From: a bacterium
GTDB lineage: Bacteria > Arandabacterota > Arandabacteria > Arandabacterales > Arandabacteraceae
Reading direction: 5' to 3'
NCBI GenBank assembly: GCA_029933125.1
Contig: JAOZOU010000006.1
Location: forward strand, 141,408-205,407
Length of the DNA: 64,000 nucleotides
The notes beneath the pieces are model-generated. The model was not told the DNA's origin. It saw only the letters and a program-made list of their open reading frames with translations, and ran no database searches. Of the stretch, positions 18,266 through 26,215 are shown in pieces. Numbering within the stretch: position 1 is the stretch's first letter; every line of letters starts with the position of its first letter. The position numbers were made by a program, and so were the translations under genes.

Positions 18266-19027
18266 ATGGCAGAAGGTCCACTGGTTCACTATTATGCCTC
18301 AAGACTTAAGAGGGTCCTCGATGGAAGATATGCGAGCATAGAGCTTCGGCTCCCCAGGTTCAAACCTTCCGAAGTCTCACTTAAGCGTGTTAAGGTCAGG
18401 GAGGTTGAGGCTTACGGAAAACAGTTTCGGATCTGGTTGGAGGGCGGCAAGGTTCTCTTTGTGCATCTCATGATGTGGGGATCTTGGGGCATATATAGAA
18501 AAGGGCAACCGTGGGAAAGATCCGGTGAAAGAGCCAGAGCGGTAATAAGAACTAGCACGCACGAGGCTGTTGTCTTCTCAGCCCCTGTTGTTCGCCTGCT
18601 CACACGCGAGGAGTTTGAGAATCATCCGAGATGGGGCAGGGTGGGTCCGGATCCTCTGAGGAAGGATTTTTCAAGAAAAGACTTCTACAATCGACTGGCG
18701 AAGCGCCCAGAAATGCCCATTGGTGAAGCTCTTCTTGATCAAAGCATAATCTCGGGTGTTGGAAACATTTTGAGGATAGAAGCTCTTTTTCGAGCAGGCG
18801 TTCATCCAAGAAGGAAAACCGCGGCACTCTCACCCCGTGACAGAAGAGCTCTGCTTCGATGGATTGTCTCATTTATGAAAAGATGGTTGGATGATAGGAA
18901 CAGCGCTTCGAGATGGATGAAGATTTATAGAAAATCCGGCAAACCATGCCCAAGGTGCGGTGCGAAGATTGAATCCTTCAGGCAAGCTGGACGAATAACC
19001 TTTGCCTGCCCCAACTGTCAATGCTGA
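18266..19027 (+). CDS. Fpg/Nei-family DNA glycosylase-like protein lacking the N-terminal proline
   Basis: 253 residues. Fold markers of formamidopyrimidine/endonuclease VIII glycosylases: N-terminal AEGP, HLMMWGSW (Fpg HLGMxG region), GxGNILRIEALF of the helix-two-turn-helix (~residue 155-167) and a C-terminal zinc finger C-x2-C...C-x2-C (~232-252) with GRITFACPNCQ. Known Fpg/Nei enzymes use Pro2 as Schiff-base nucleophile and Glu3; here residue 2 is Ala and Glu3 is kept. The protein may have altered chemistry (glycosylase without lyase) or a non-catalytic role. The ATG is the plausible start; 63 bases separate it from the yyaL remnant. Confidence 0.82.
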   Translation: MAEGPLVHYYASRLKRVLDGRYASIELRLPRFKPSEVSLKRVKVREVEAYGKQFRIWLEGGKVLFVHLMMWGSWGIYRKGQPWERSGERARAVIRTSTHEAVVFSAPVVRLLTREEFENHPRWGRVGPDPLRKDFSRKDFYNRLAKRPEMPIGEALLDQSIISGVGNILRIEALFRAGVHPRRKTAALSPRDRRALLRWIVSFMKRWLDDRNSASRWMKIYRKSGKPCPRCGAKIESFRQAGRITFACPNCQC

Positions 19028-19052
19028 ATAATGGGTTAGAAGGAGGTGGCAA

Positions 19053-19802
19053 ATGAAGAAATCGAGGTGGATAGTTTTGCTTTCCCTATCCTTAGTGCTA
19101 GCCTCATGCATACTCTATGGCTTGCACTACGTTATCTTCCGTGATGCTCACCATATCTTCATCTACATGCTCGGAGATGTTGCATTCGTACCGATCGAAG
19201 TGCTTCTGGTCACTGTAATTGTCCATCAACTCTTGAGTCGCAGAGAGATGCGCATTAGGTTTGAGAAACTCAACATGGTAATTGGGGCCTTTTTTAGCGA
19301 GGTTGGAACGGAGCTGTTGCGTCTGTTTTCTCAAGCTGATCCACTTCTGGATACGATAAGGCAGGATCTGCTCATATCCACCGATTGGACCGATGAGAGG
19401 TTTTCAAGTACTGCAAGTCGACTCCGCCTGTATGAATACAAGATGGATACCAGGAGGCTGGATATCAAGGCGATCAAGGAATTCCTTCTTGAGCGCAGAG
19501 ATTTTCTCATGCGGCTTCTTGAGAATCCGACACTCCTTGAGCACGAGTCCTTCACACGCCTTCTAAGAGCTGTATTCCATCTCACTGAGGAGCTTGCGAG
19601 CCGTCCGCAGGTGAGCGACCTGCCTGAAGGCGATAAGGATCATCTTGCAGGTGATGCAAGGCGCTCCTATGTCAGGCTGGTCGATCAATGGATTGATTAC
19701 ATGCACCATCTCAAGGCGAACTATCCGTATCTTTTCTCACTTGCGATGAGGGTAAATCCATTCAGTCCCAAGCCCTCGGCAATAATCGAAGGTAAGCCCT
19801 AA
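19053..19802 (+). CDS. membrane protein of unknown function
   Basis: 249 residues behind the strong ribosome-binding site AGAAGGAGG. Two N-terminal membrane segments (~6-26 and ~38-58) precede a long charged, helical cytoplasmic part (~60-249) with many Arg/Glu/Leu residues and no recognised catalytic motif. It follows the Nei-like gene by 25 bases and is probably co-transcribed. Similar two-TM, helical-tail proteins occur in many candidate-phylum genomes without an assigned function. Confidence 0.75.
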   Translation: MKKSRWIVLLSLSLVLASCILYGLHYVIFRDAHHIFIYMLGDVAFVPIEVLLVTVIVHQLLSRREMRIRFEKLNMVIGAFFSEVGTELLRLFSQADPLLDTIRQDLLISTDWTDERFSSTASRLRLYEYKMDTRRLDIKAIKEFLLERRDFLMRLLENPTLLEHESFTRLLRAVFHLTEELASRPQVSDLPEGDKDHLAGDARRSYVRLVDQWIDYMHHLKANYPYLFSLAMRVNPFSPKPSAIIEGKP

Positions 19803-19856
19803 GGCTTCTATCCCGCTGACAATGAGGCAGAATGATTCGAGGGCACCCTGAGGGGC

Positions 19857-20972
19857 CTATTGGGATTCACGTAAAAGATCCTTATAAAGTGTTATATGCT
19901 TCAGGGCGGTGTTCTCAATTGAGAACCGGCTTACTGTTTCAATAGCATTTTCCGCCAGTCTTTCTCTTAAGCGAGACTCATCGATCAGTTTGATAATTGC
20001 ATCTGCAAGCGCGTCAGGGTCATTGCTGGGGACAAGGAGCCCATTTGAGTTATCAACAATGATCTCAGCAATCCCCCCAGCTGAAGTTGCAATTACAGGC
20101 AGTCCACTTGCCATCGCTTCGAGAGCCGCAGTTCCCAGCCCTTCCATTCGGGAGGCAAGAACAAAGATATCAAAAAGCTTATAGATCTGGCTCACATTCT
20201 CCCTGAATCCGAGGAATAGGAATCGATTCCCGAGCTCCAGTTGGGCATGAATGCGCTCAAGTTTTCCTCTGTCGGGTCCCTCTCCAGCGGCACAGAAAAT
20301 GGCATCTTCTCTATGCCTCAGGACCCTAGCTGCAGCTTCGAGTAAAGTCGGGTAGTCCTTGTGTCCAACCATTGCAGCAACTGTTCCAACCACGATTGCC
20401 TTCTCTGGTATCTTGTATGTTTGCCTGAGATCTTCGGTCTGAGCTCTCGGTGAGAATCGATTTAGATCGATGCCGCTGTGGATGACAGTAATCTTTGATT
20501 CCTCAACGCCGCATCTTCTCAAAACACTCGCCACATTCTCGGAGACACAGACTATTGTGTTGACCAAACGATTATTGTATTTGAGGGATCCGATGAGGGG
20601 CTTGCGAACAGGGAAATCGACTCTTCGAGAGGCAATAAGGATAATTTTGGGAAGCAACATTTTTACAAGCAGACCCAACGAGAGGGCATGGGATGAATGC
20701 GCATGAAGAATCCGGAAACCTTGACTCTTGAGTATCTTCGCAATTTTACCTGCGGCAAGGATGTCCCACGGATTACGTATTTTGACTGCTTCCACTGGCA
20801 AGCCAGTGCTATCAAAGTGCCTGAGTATTTGCGAGCCCCTTCGACATATGAGGAGTGTGTTTACCCCGTGCTTCAAGAGCTGCCCAACCAGATAGGCTAT
20901 CTGTTGCTGCCCTCCTCGCCATTCGCTAGATGTTTCGAGGTGTGCAACGCTTACTTGCGTGATTTCTCCCAT
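19857..20972 (-). CDS. family 4 glycosyltransferase
   Basis: 371 residues, GT-B fold. N-terminal acceptor domain with SSEWRGGQQQIAYL, HAHSSHALSLGL; C-terminal donor domain with VVGTVAAMVGHKDYPTLL, AAGEGPDRGKLE, FLGFRENVSQIYKLFDIFVLASRMEGLGTAALEAMA (E-x7-E nucleotide-sugar motif) and GLPVIATSAGGIAEI. No membrane span. Probably adds a sugar to lipid-linked glycan or LPS core. The start overlaps the stop of the upstream family 2 enzyme by 22 bases, so the two are translationally linked. Confidence 0.9.
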   Translation of the reverse strand: MGEITQVSVAHLETSSEWRGGQQQIAYLVGQLLKHGVNTLLICRRGSQILRHFDSTGLPVEAVKIRNPWDILAAGKIAKILKSQGFRILHAHSSHALSLGLLVKMLLPKIILIASRRVDFPVRKPLIGSLKYNNRLVNTIVCVSENVASVLRRCGVEESKITVIHSGIDLNRFSPRAQTEDLRQTYKIPEKAIVVGTVAAMVGHKDYPTLLEAAARVLRHREDAIFCAAGEGPDRGKLERIHAQLELGNRFLFLGFRENVSQIYKLFDIFVLASRMEGLGTAALEAMASGLPVIATSAGGIAEIIVDNSNGLLVPSNDPDALADAIIKLIDESRLRERLAENAIETVSRFSIENTALKHITLYKDLLRESQ

Positions 20973-21694
20973 AGCTTGATGTACTTAAGATAGACCCCCA
21001 AGGCTGAATTCAGGCAGAGCACGAACCCAATCCTGCCGTCAAGGAATCCCAAGTGAAGTATGTACATGCGAAAGAAGCGGAAGGCAGCCCTTGCGAGCGA
21101 ACTGATTATGCTGGCTTTCTTTGAGACTCCGCCTTGAGCGGCAAGTGTTGTGTAAAGATTCATCTTCTTGATGTGCTCATCAATCGTAGGATAGCTATAA
21201 TGATATAGGGATTCCTCAATGCGCTCCACCGTTCCTGTGAATTCAACAGATTCATGAACGGTCTTGGAATTGAAGTTTCCATGGTTACGATTGAAAAGCC
21301 TTAAGGGGTAATCTCTTTGCCAGCCGCCGTAGCGTATGCGCCTACCCAGGTAGAAAGTATTACGCTTTATTCTATAGGCAACCAGGGGATCTGCATTTTC
21401 CAATATCTTCTCGATACGTCTACGGAGCTCAGGTGTAACCTCTTCATCTGCATCGATCGAGAGGATCCAGTCATGGCTTGCCTGCTCGACTGCCCAGCGC
21501 TTGGTTGCACCAAAACCCAGCCATGATGTCTTTACCACCCTGGCACCGAACTTGCCCGCGATTGCTGGAGTTTCATCTATGCAACCAGTATCAGCGACTA
21601 CGATTTCATCGACCCAGTCTAGGGATTTCAGACACCTCTCGATGTTTTCCTGCTCATCTAGCGCAATGATGACCGCTGAGAGCCTGGCTCGCAT
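20951..21694 (-). CDS. family 2 glycosyltransferase, LPS-core type (WaaE/KdtX-like)
   Basis: About 247 residues from ATG 21694, which has GAGGAGG ten bases upstream; the frame is open further but without a better start. Signatures: LSAVIIALDEQENIERCL, VDEIVVADTGCIDET, DWILSIDADEEVTPELR (the DxD site) and HHS-like 'LYHYSYPTIDEHIKKMNLYT', all typical of the WaaE group that glucosylates heptose in LPS core. A hydrophobic C-terminal stretch (FFRMYILHLGFLDGRIGFVLCL) suggests membrane association. First gene of a two-gene glycosyltransferase unit. Confidence 0.87.
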   Translation of the reverse strand: MRARLSAVIIALDEQENIERCLKSLDWVDEIVVADTGCIDETPAIAGKFGARVVKTSWLGFGATKRWAVEQASHDWILSIDADEEVTPELRRRIEKILENADPLVAYRIKRNTFYLGRRIRYGGWQRDYPLRLFNRNHGNFNSKTVHESVEFTGTVERIEESLYHYSYPTIDEHIKKMNLYTTLAAQGGVSKKASIISSLARAAFRFFRMYILHLGFLDGRIGFVLCLNSALGVYLKYIKLWEKSRK

Positions 21695-21984
21695 CTTTTT
21701 GAAACCTCCTCGAGCCTTGGGGCTCGTTCTTGCATCGAGCAATACCCATAGTTGGTACCAAGCCAATCGAAGTATACATTTACCTGCGAATGAAGAGAAG
21801 ATTGTTTTTGTTTCAAGGCCCCTGAGGGTTCAGATTCAAACAGATTTCAAGTTGCCCTGCGAGGGCACCCTTGGATGAATTGAGGTCGAGAAAACAAAGC
21901 AGCAAACTGATCTTGCCATCTGATGCTGGGCTTGTTAACCTGAGATATTGATCTACACCGCTAAATAGGTAGAAGAGGCACCAC

Positions 21985-23862
21985 ATGGATTCAGGAATTC
22001 GCGACGGGATTTCACCTTTTAGGGCTGCAGTTGTGCTTGGAGTAATACCTGGTATCTACATTGGTGTATTGATTGGCCTCATGGTAGCAGGGCTGAACTT
22101 CCTCTGGGAGTCGCCAAGGGATGTGATCGTAGCAATCTTCTGGTTCGGCGTTATCTTTGGTGCAATAGGGGCAGTTGCCAGCCTGATTGTCGCTCTCCTT
22201 GCTGCGCTTCTTAAGAAATCACTGCGATGGACAGTTTTCTCCGTGTCTACTGTTGTCGCAAGCGTCTTCATCTTCATAGAAGGGTATGGGAGGTGCTATG
22301 GCTGCCATCAATTTCTCGACTGGCGCGCCCCGCATCTTATCTATACGCCAGGTAGAAGCATTCTGCTGACAGCTGCCCTGGCTCTTGGATGTATTGGTGT
22401 GGGTGCAGGTATTGGTGGGATCGTCTATGTTCTTTGGGGAGCGTGGAGGAGACGCTTCGTAAGGAGAATTGCCTACTTCGTACTCATTGCTGTGATCGCC
22501 ATAGCAATTTCATTAAGCTATCTTTCAACTCCAGGCAGAGGAGAGCACCCTTCGCAGGCGAGTCTTGGGTTAAAGCCTTCCGGTGGCCTCGATCATGTTA
22601 TCGTAATTGTGGACGATGCTGCTACCTGGACGGTTTTCGATTACCTTCTCAAGAATGGGAGTGTACCAGCCCTTCGCAAGATTGTTGAAAATGGCTCAAC
22701 TGGCTATCTTAAGACCTTTAGGCCAACGCATTCGCCTCAGATATGGACAACTATGGCTACAGGCAGATCCCCGACTCGTCATGCCATAACCGGCTTTATC
22801 AATTATGCCTTTCCCGGAATGCGTTACGGAATTGCCAACTTCGAGATTCCCTTCGAATGGATGCTCGAGTATCTGTGCCTTAAACTTCATGCCTTAGGGA
22901 TTGGCGGAGCAAGAACACTTGGCCCTGAGCGGCGAAGGGTGAAGGCTCTCTGGAATATTGCAAGCGATTTGAAACTTGGTGTAGGTGTCGTCAACTGGCA
23001 TAACACATTGCCAGCTGAGAAGGTAGAGGGCTTCATGTTATCAAACTACTTCTACCTTTCGCTTAGTAAACGGGCAAATGAGTGCGTCTATCCAGCCGAC
23101 TTGATCCCCGAAGTGGAGGACATGGTCGCAGCAGCGCATGATTCTTCATTCGACTGGGTCACAGGCTTTAGCAAAGACGAGCTTCCAGGGGGTAGCGCCG
23201 GTGAGCGTGCCGATCTTGTGAGAAAGGTTAGCAACGGCGATTTCACAGCGAATCTTGTTTCAATGCATCTTCATGAGAGATTCAAGCCAGCTCTTATGAT
23301 GATGGGACTTAAGGGCCTCGATACAATCGGCCACACAACCTACTGGGAGTACGCCCTACTTCACTATCCTCAAGAATATAAGCTCACTCCCTATCTTAGA
23401 AAGTTTACTGATGAAGAGCTCATCAAGCACCTCGGTAAAGCGATTGACAACCTCTACATCTTGCACGACAGATTCTATAGGCAGTGGCTCGACATGCTTG
23501 GGGGAAACGACGCCATCATCATCGTTTCGGATCACGGCTTTGAGATGAACGGTAATCAGCATGAGTTTGGTCCTCCAGGAGTCATAATGCTTTATGGCAA
23601 GCCCTTCAAGAAGGGCTATCGAATCGAGAATGCCTCCGTATTCGACATCGCTCCGACTGTGCTCTATCTTTTGGGTCTAGCTGTGGGGGAGGATATGGAG
23701 GGCAAGATACTTACTGAAGCCCTTGATCCGCAATGGCTTTCGAGCCATCCCATCCGCACAATCGATACATATGAAACTGTTAGGCGAAAACACAAGAAAA
23801 TACCGCGCAAGGTAAGTGAAGAAACCCTCAAGCGCTTAAAGGCCGTAGGATATATCAGATAG
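21985..23862 (+). CDS. membrane-anchored alkaline-phosphatase-superfamily phosphodiesterase
   Basis: 625 residues. The first ~190 residues contain about five membrane helices; the rest is an alkaline phosphatase/type I phosphodiesterase domain. Visible metal/nucleophile motifs: VIVIVDDA (~212), THSPQIWTTMATGRSP with the probable nucleophile Thr (~255-268), LKGLDTIGHT (Asp and His), and IIIVSDHGFEMNGNQHEFGPPG (Asp-His, and His). The catalytic part would face the periplasm if it follows related AlkP-superfamily proteins. Substrates in this superfamily include nucleotide sugars, phospholipids and glycerol-phosphate polymers; not decidable here. Start ATG at 21985 with a weak ribosome-binding site (AGAAGAGG). 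Confidence 0.83.
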   Translation: MDSGIRDGISPFRAAVVLGVIPGIYIGVLIGLMVAGLNFLWESPRDVIVAIFWFGVIFGAIGAVASLIVALLAALLKKSLRWTVFSVSTVVASVFIFIEGYGRCYGCHQFLDWRAPHLIYTPGRSILLTAALALGCIGVGAGIGGIVYVLWGAWRRRFVRRIAYFVLIAVIAIAISLSYLSTPGRGEHPSQASLGLKPSGGLDHVIVIVDDAATWTVFDYLLKNGSVPALRKIVENGSTGYLKTFRPTHSPQIWTTMATGRSPTRHAITGFINYAFPGMRYGIANFEIPFEWMLEYLCLKLHALGIGGARTLGPERRRVKALWNIASDLKLGVGVVNWHNTLPAEKVEGFMLSNYFYLSLSKRANECVYPADLIPEVEDMVAAAHDSSFDWVTGFSKDELPGGSAGERADLVRKVSNGDFTANLVSMHLHERFKPALMMMGLKGLDTIGHTTYWEYALLHYPQEYKLTPYLRKFTDEELIKHLGKAIDNLYILHDRFYRQWLDMLGGNDAIIIVSDHGFEMNGNQHEFGPPGVIMLYGKPFKKGYRIENASVFDIAPTVLYLLGLAVGEDMEGKILTEALDPQWLSSHPIRTIDTYETVRRKHKKIPRKVSEETLKRLKAVGYIR

Positions 23863-23934
23863 AAATCAGCGCTTCTCGGCCACTTTGATAGGTTGCGAGG
23901 CTATGCTGGAGTTTCGATAAGGGCCCCCAGGACC

Positions 23935-25291
23935 TTACTCTGGGACAAGCTCAATGCCATATTGCCTGAGGCGTTTCCAGAGAGTCACCCGGCTAATACC
24001 CAGCAGCTTTGCAGCCTTACCGCGCTTTCCTTTGGATTTGCGAAGTGCATCGATTATTCGCTGCCTTTCACCACCAGCTCCTTCAAGCTCGTAACCCGGC
24101 CGAACGCATTCTGAATCAAACAATCTTGGTGGTAGATGTTGGGGTTCGATAAGTCCCTTGGGACAGACAACGAGGGCATACTCGAGAACATTTATCAATT
24201 CCCGCACGTTTCCAGGTCACTGGTATCTCAACATAGCTTCCGGGGCTGATTCGGAAACGCCGTCAATAGGTTTTTCAGTTCTCACGCGAAGCCTGCGAAT
24301 GAAGTGGTCAACGAGGAGAGGTATATCTTCGCTTCGCTTTCGCAGAGGAGGAAAGTGAATGGGTATGACATTGAGACGATAGTAAAGATCTTCACGGAAG
24401 CTCCCATGGCGAATCATCTTGGTGAGATTTCGATGAGTGGCAGCAATGATACGCACATCAATCTTGATGGGTTTGTGATCGCCGACACGTTCAATTTCTT
24501 TTTCCTGAAGTACTCTCAGGAGCTTCACCTGAGTGGAAAGTGGAATATCGCCAATCTCATCGAGAAAGATATCACCCTTGTTGGCAGCCTCAAAGCGTCC
24601 CTTGCGATCCCGGCTTGCCCCTGTGAAAGCTCCCTTGACATGCCCAAAAAGTTCACTCTCAAGTAAGGATTCGCTTAGAGCAGCACAGCTAACCTTGACA
24701 AAAGGGCCTCTTCTGCGCCGACCGAGTTTGTGGATGGCGTCTGCAACGAGCTCCTTACCGCTTCCGCTCTCGCCATAGATGATTATTGGGGCATCGGATT
24801 GAGCTGCATTTGATATGAGTTCGTAGACTTCCTGCATTGCCTTGCTTTTGCCCACTATTCCGTGAAAGCCCTCATCGCTCGAGAGCATCTGCTTGAGCTC
24901 CGCAATCGTTCTTTCCTTATCCACAAGGTCTGTAAGGTCGGTTAGTGTTTCGACTCCTCCAATCATCTTGCCCTTGCTATCCCGCAAAACAACTGCATTC
25001 TTGAGCACATGGATGACCCTCCCGTCGGCGGCGCAATTCGCATCGCTTCCTCATCACCTAGCCTAAATTGAAGAGCTCACATTTTTTTCTCAAACCGCCC
25101 GCATCGTACGCAAGGCAGAGGTTACAGCCAAGGACAGTGCAGGGCTTTCCAATGAGCTCATCATGCTTGGAGCTCGTAAGCTCGCCAACCGCTCTGTTAG
25201 CCGAAACGATGGGTTTGCCAATAGCAGATGTCCTTGGAATCCTTTCAGACAATCTAAAGAATCGCAAAGCGGTTCTCTCACTCTCAGGCAA
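23935..25291 (-). pseudogene. broken sigma-54-dependent transcriptional activator (PAS-AAA+-Fis)
   Basis: Three domains are recognisable but not in one frame. (1) PAS remnant 25291-25058: ANRAVGELTSSKHDELIGKPC. (2) AAA+ domain from ~25023 to 24217: GESGSGKE Walker A, ESELFGHVKGAFTGA (sigma-54 contact loop), DEIGDIPLSTQVKLLRVLQ. (3) Fis-type HTH 24216-23935: RGKAAKLLGISRVTLWKRL. Between PAS and AAA+ the sequence changes frame at least twice (EEAMRIA lies in a third frame). At 24219-24217 TGA stands where the invariant Trp of WPGNVREL should be. No hairpin follows that TGA, so it is a nonsense change, not selenocysteine. The regulator is almost certainly inactive, unless sequencing errors cluster here. 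Confidence 0.85.
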
Positions 25292-26181
25292 ACAGGCAAC
25301 GGCTTGGGCTAAAGGACTTGATCTACCACATGGGGGTGAGACAGTCCTTTACACTGGTCACATGTATCAACTTGTGCCATTCATCAACGCTATGACTACG
25401 AGAATGGCGGCTATTTAGGACTCCTGGCTGAGGAATCTCTTCGGGCTGGGTCGCGCAATAAATCGCATCATTGATCTTTCGCGTTTCATGTCCCTGGGTG
25501 CTGGAGGCGAACGCAAGCGTTATGAGGCGATCCTCAGGAATATTGCCATGCTCCTGCACCAGGCAGGAATCAAGTTTGGTTACCTCTATGAGGAGGAACT
25601 CTATACAGGTGCGTTGTTCTACGATGAAGGTGTTGATGAAGTATTTATGGCTCATGCACACTTTGTCTATGAGAGGCTTAAGACGCATGGTGTGAAAACG
25701 GCCATCACCGTTGATCCTCACACGACCAATATGCTAAGAAGTGTCTATCCTGAGATCATAGAAGATTACAGTCTTGAGGTTAAGACCTATATCGAAGCGC
25801 TGGCTGAGGCTGGCTATGTAGGGAATGCTGAGGTTCAAGAGGTTGTTGTTCACGATTCATGCATCTACGCCAGAAGTGAAAATGTTCTTGAACAGCCTAG
25901 AAGCTTGCTTGAAGCGGCAGGAATGAGCATCAAGGAACCTGAACTTTCGGGAAAGCTAACCCATTGTTGCGGCGGACCCCTGGAGTCCCTATTTCCTGAC
26001 AGGGCTTCACGAGATAGGAGCCAAGCGCGTTGACCAGCTTGCTGGATGTGGCAAGCATGTTGTCACTATGTGTCCCATATGTATGGCAAATCTTAGTCGC
26101 TCTTCGAAAGGAAAGATCAAAATCCTTGATTTTGCTGAGTGCCTTGGGAGGCAGGCTGGTTCATTGCCCTGGAGCCTTTGA
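25209..26181 (+). pseudogene. broken CCG-domain (HdrB/LutA-like) Fe-S protein
   Basis: Begins MGLPIADVLGILSDN and reads like the CCG-domain Fe-S proteins related to heterodisulfide reductase subunit B: GKQATAWAKGLDLP, GGETVLYTGHMYQLVP. A TAG at 25416-25418 interrupts the frame; the same frame then continues (SWLRNLFGLGRAIN, YLYEEELYTGALFYDEG, ITVDPHTTNMLRSVYP, CCGGPLESLFP). Near 25999-26005 a frameshift occurs, and the end (LHEIGAKRVDQLAGCGKHVV, MCPICMANLS) lies in another frame to TGA 26181. No ribosome-binding site precedes 25209, and the gene's start overlaps the divergent broken regulator, so the 5' end is probably also lost. Confidence 0.82.
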
Positions 26182-26215
26182 TAATCCAAACCAGAGTATC
26201 CCAGGAAGATAGGCC

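Noticed and set aside
19840..19858. Hairpin between convergent genes as a terminator
   Set aside because: A short stem with a mismatch exists, but no T-run follows on either strand.
24217..24219. TGA in the sigma-54 activator as another selenocysteine codon
   Set aside because: It replaces the invariant Trp of WPGNVREL, not Cys, no hairpin follows, and the gene carries other frame lesions; a nonsense change is simpler.
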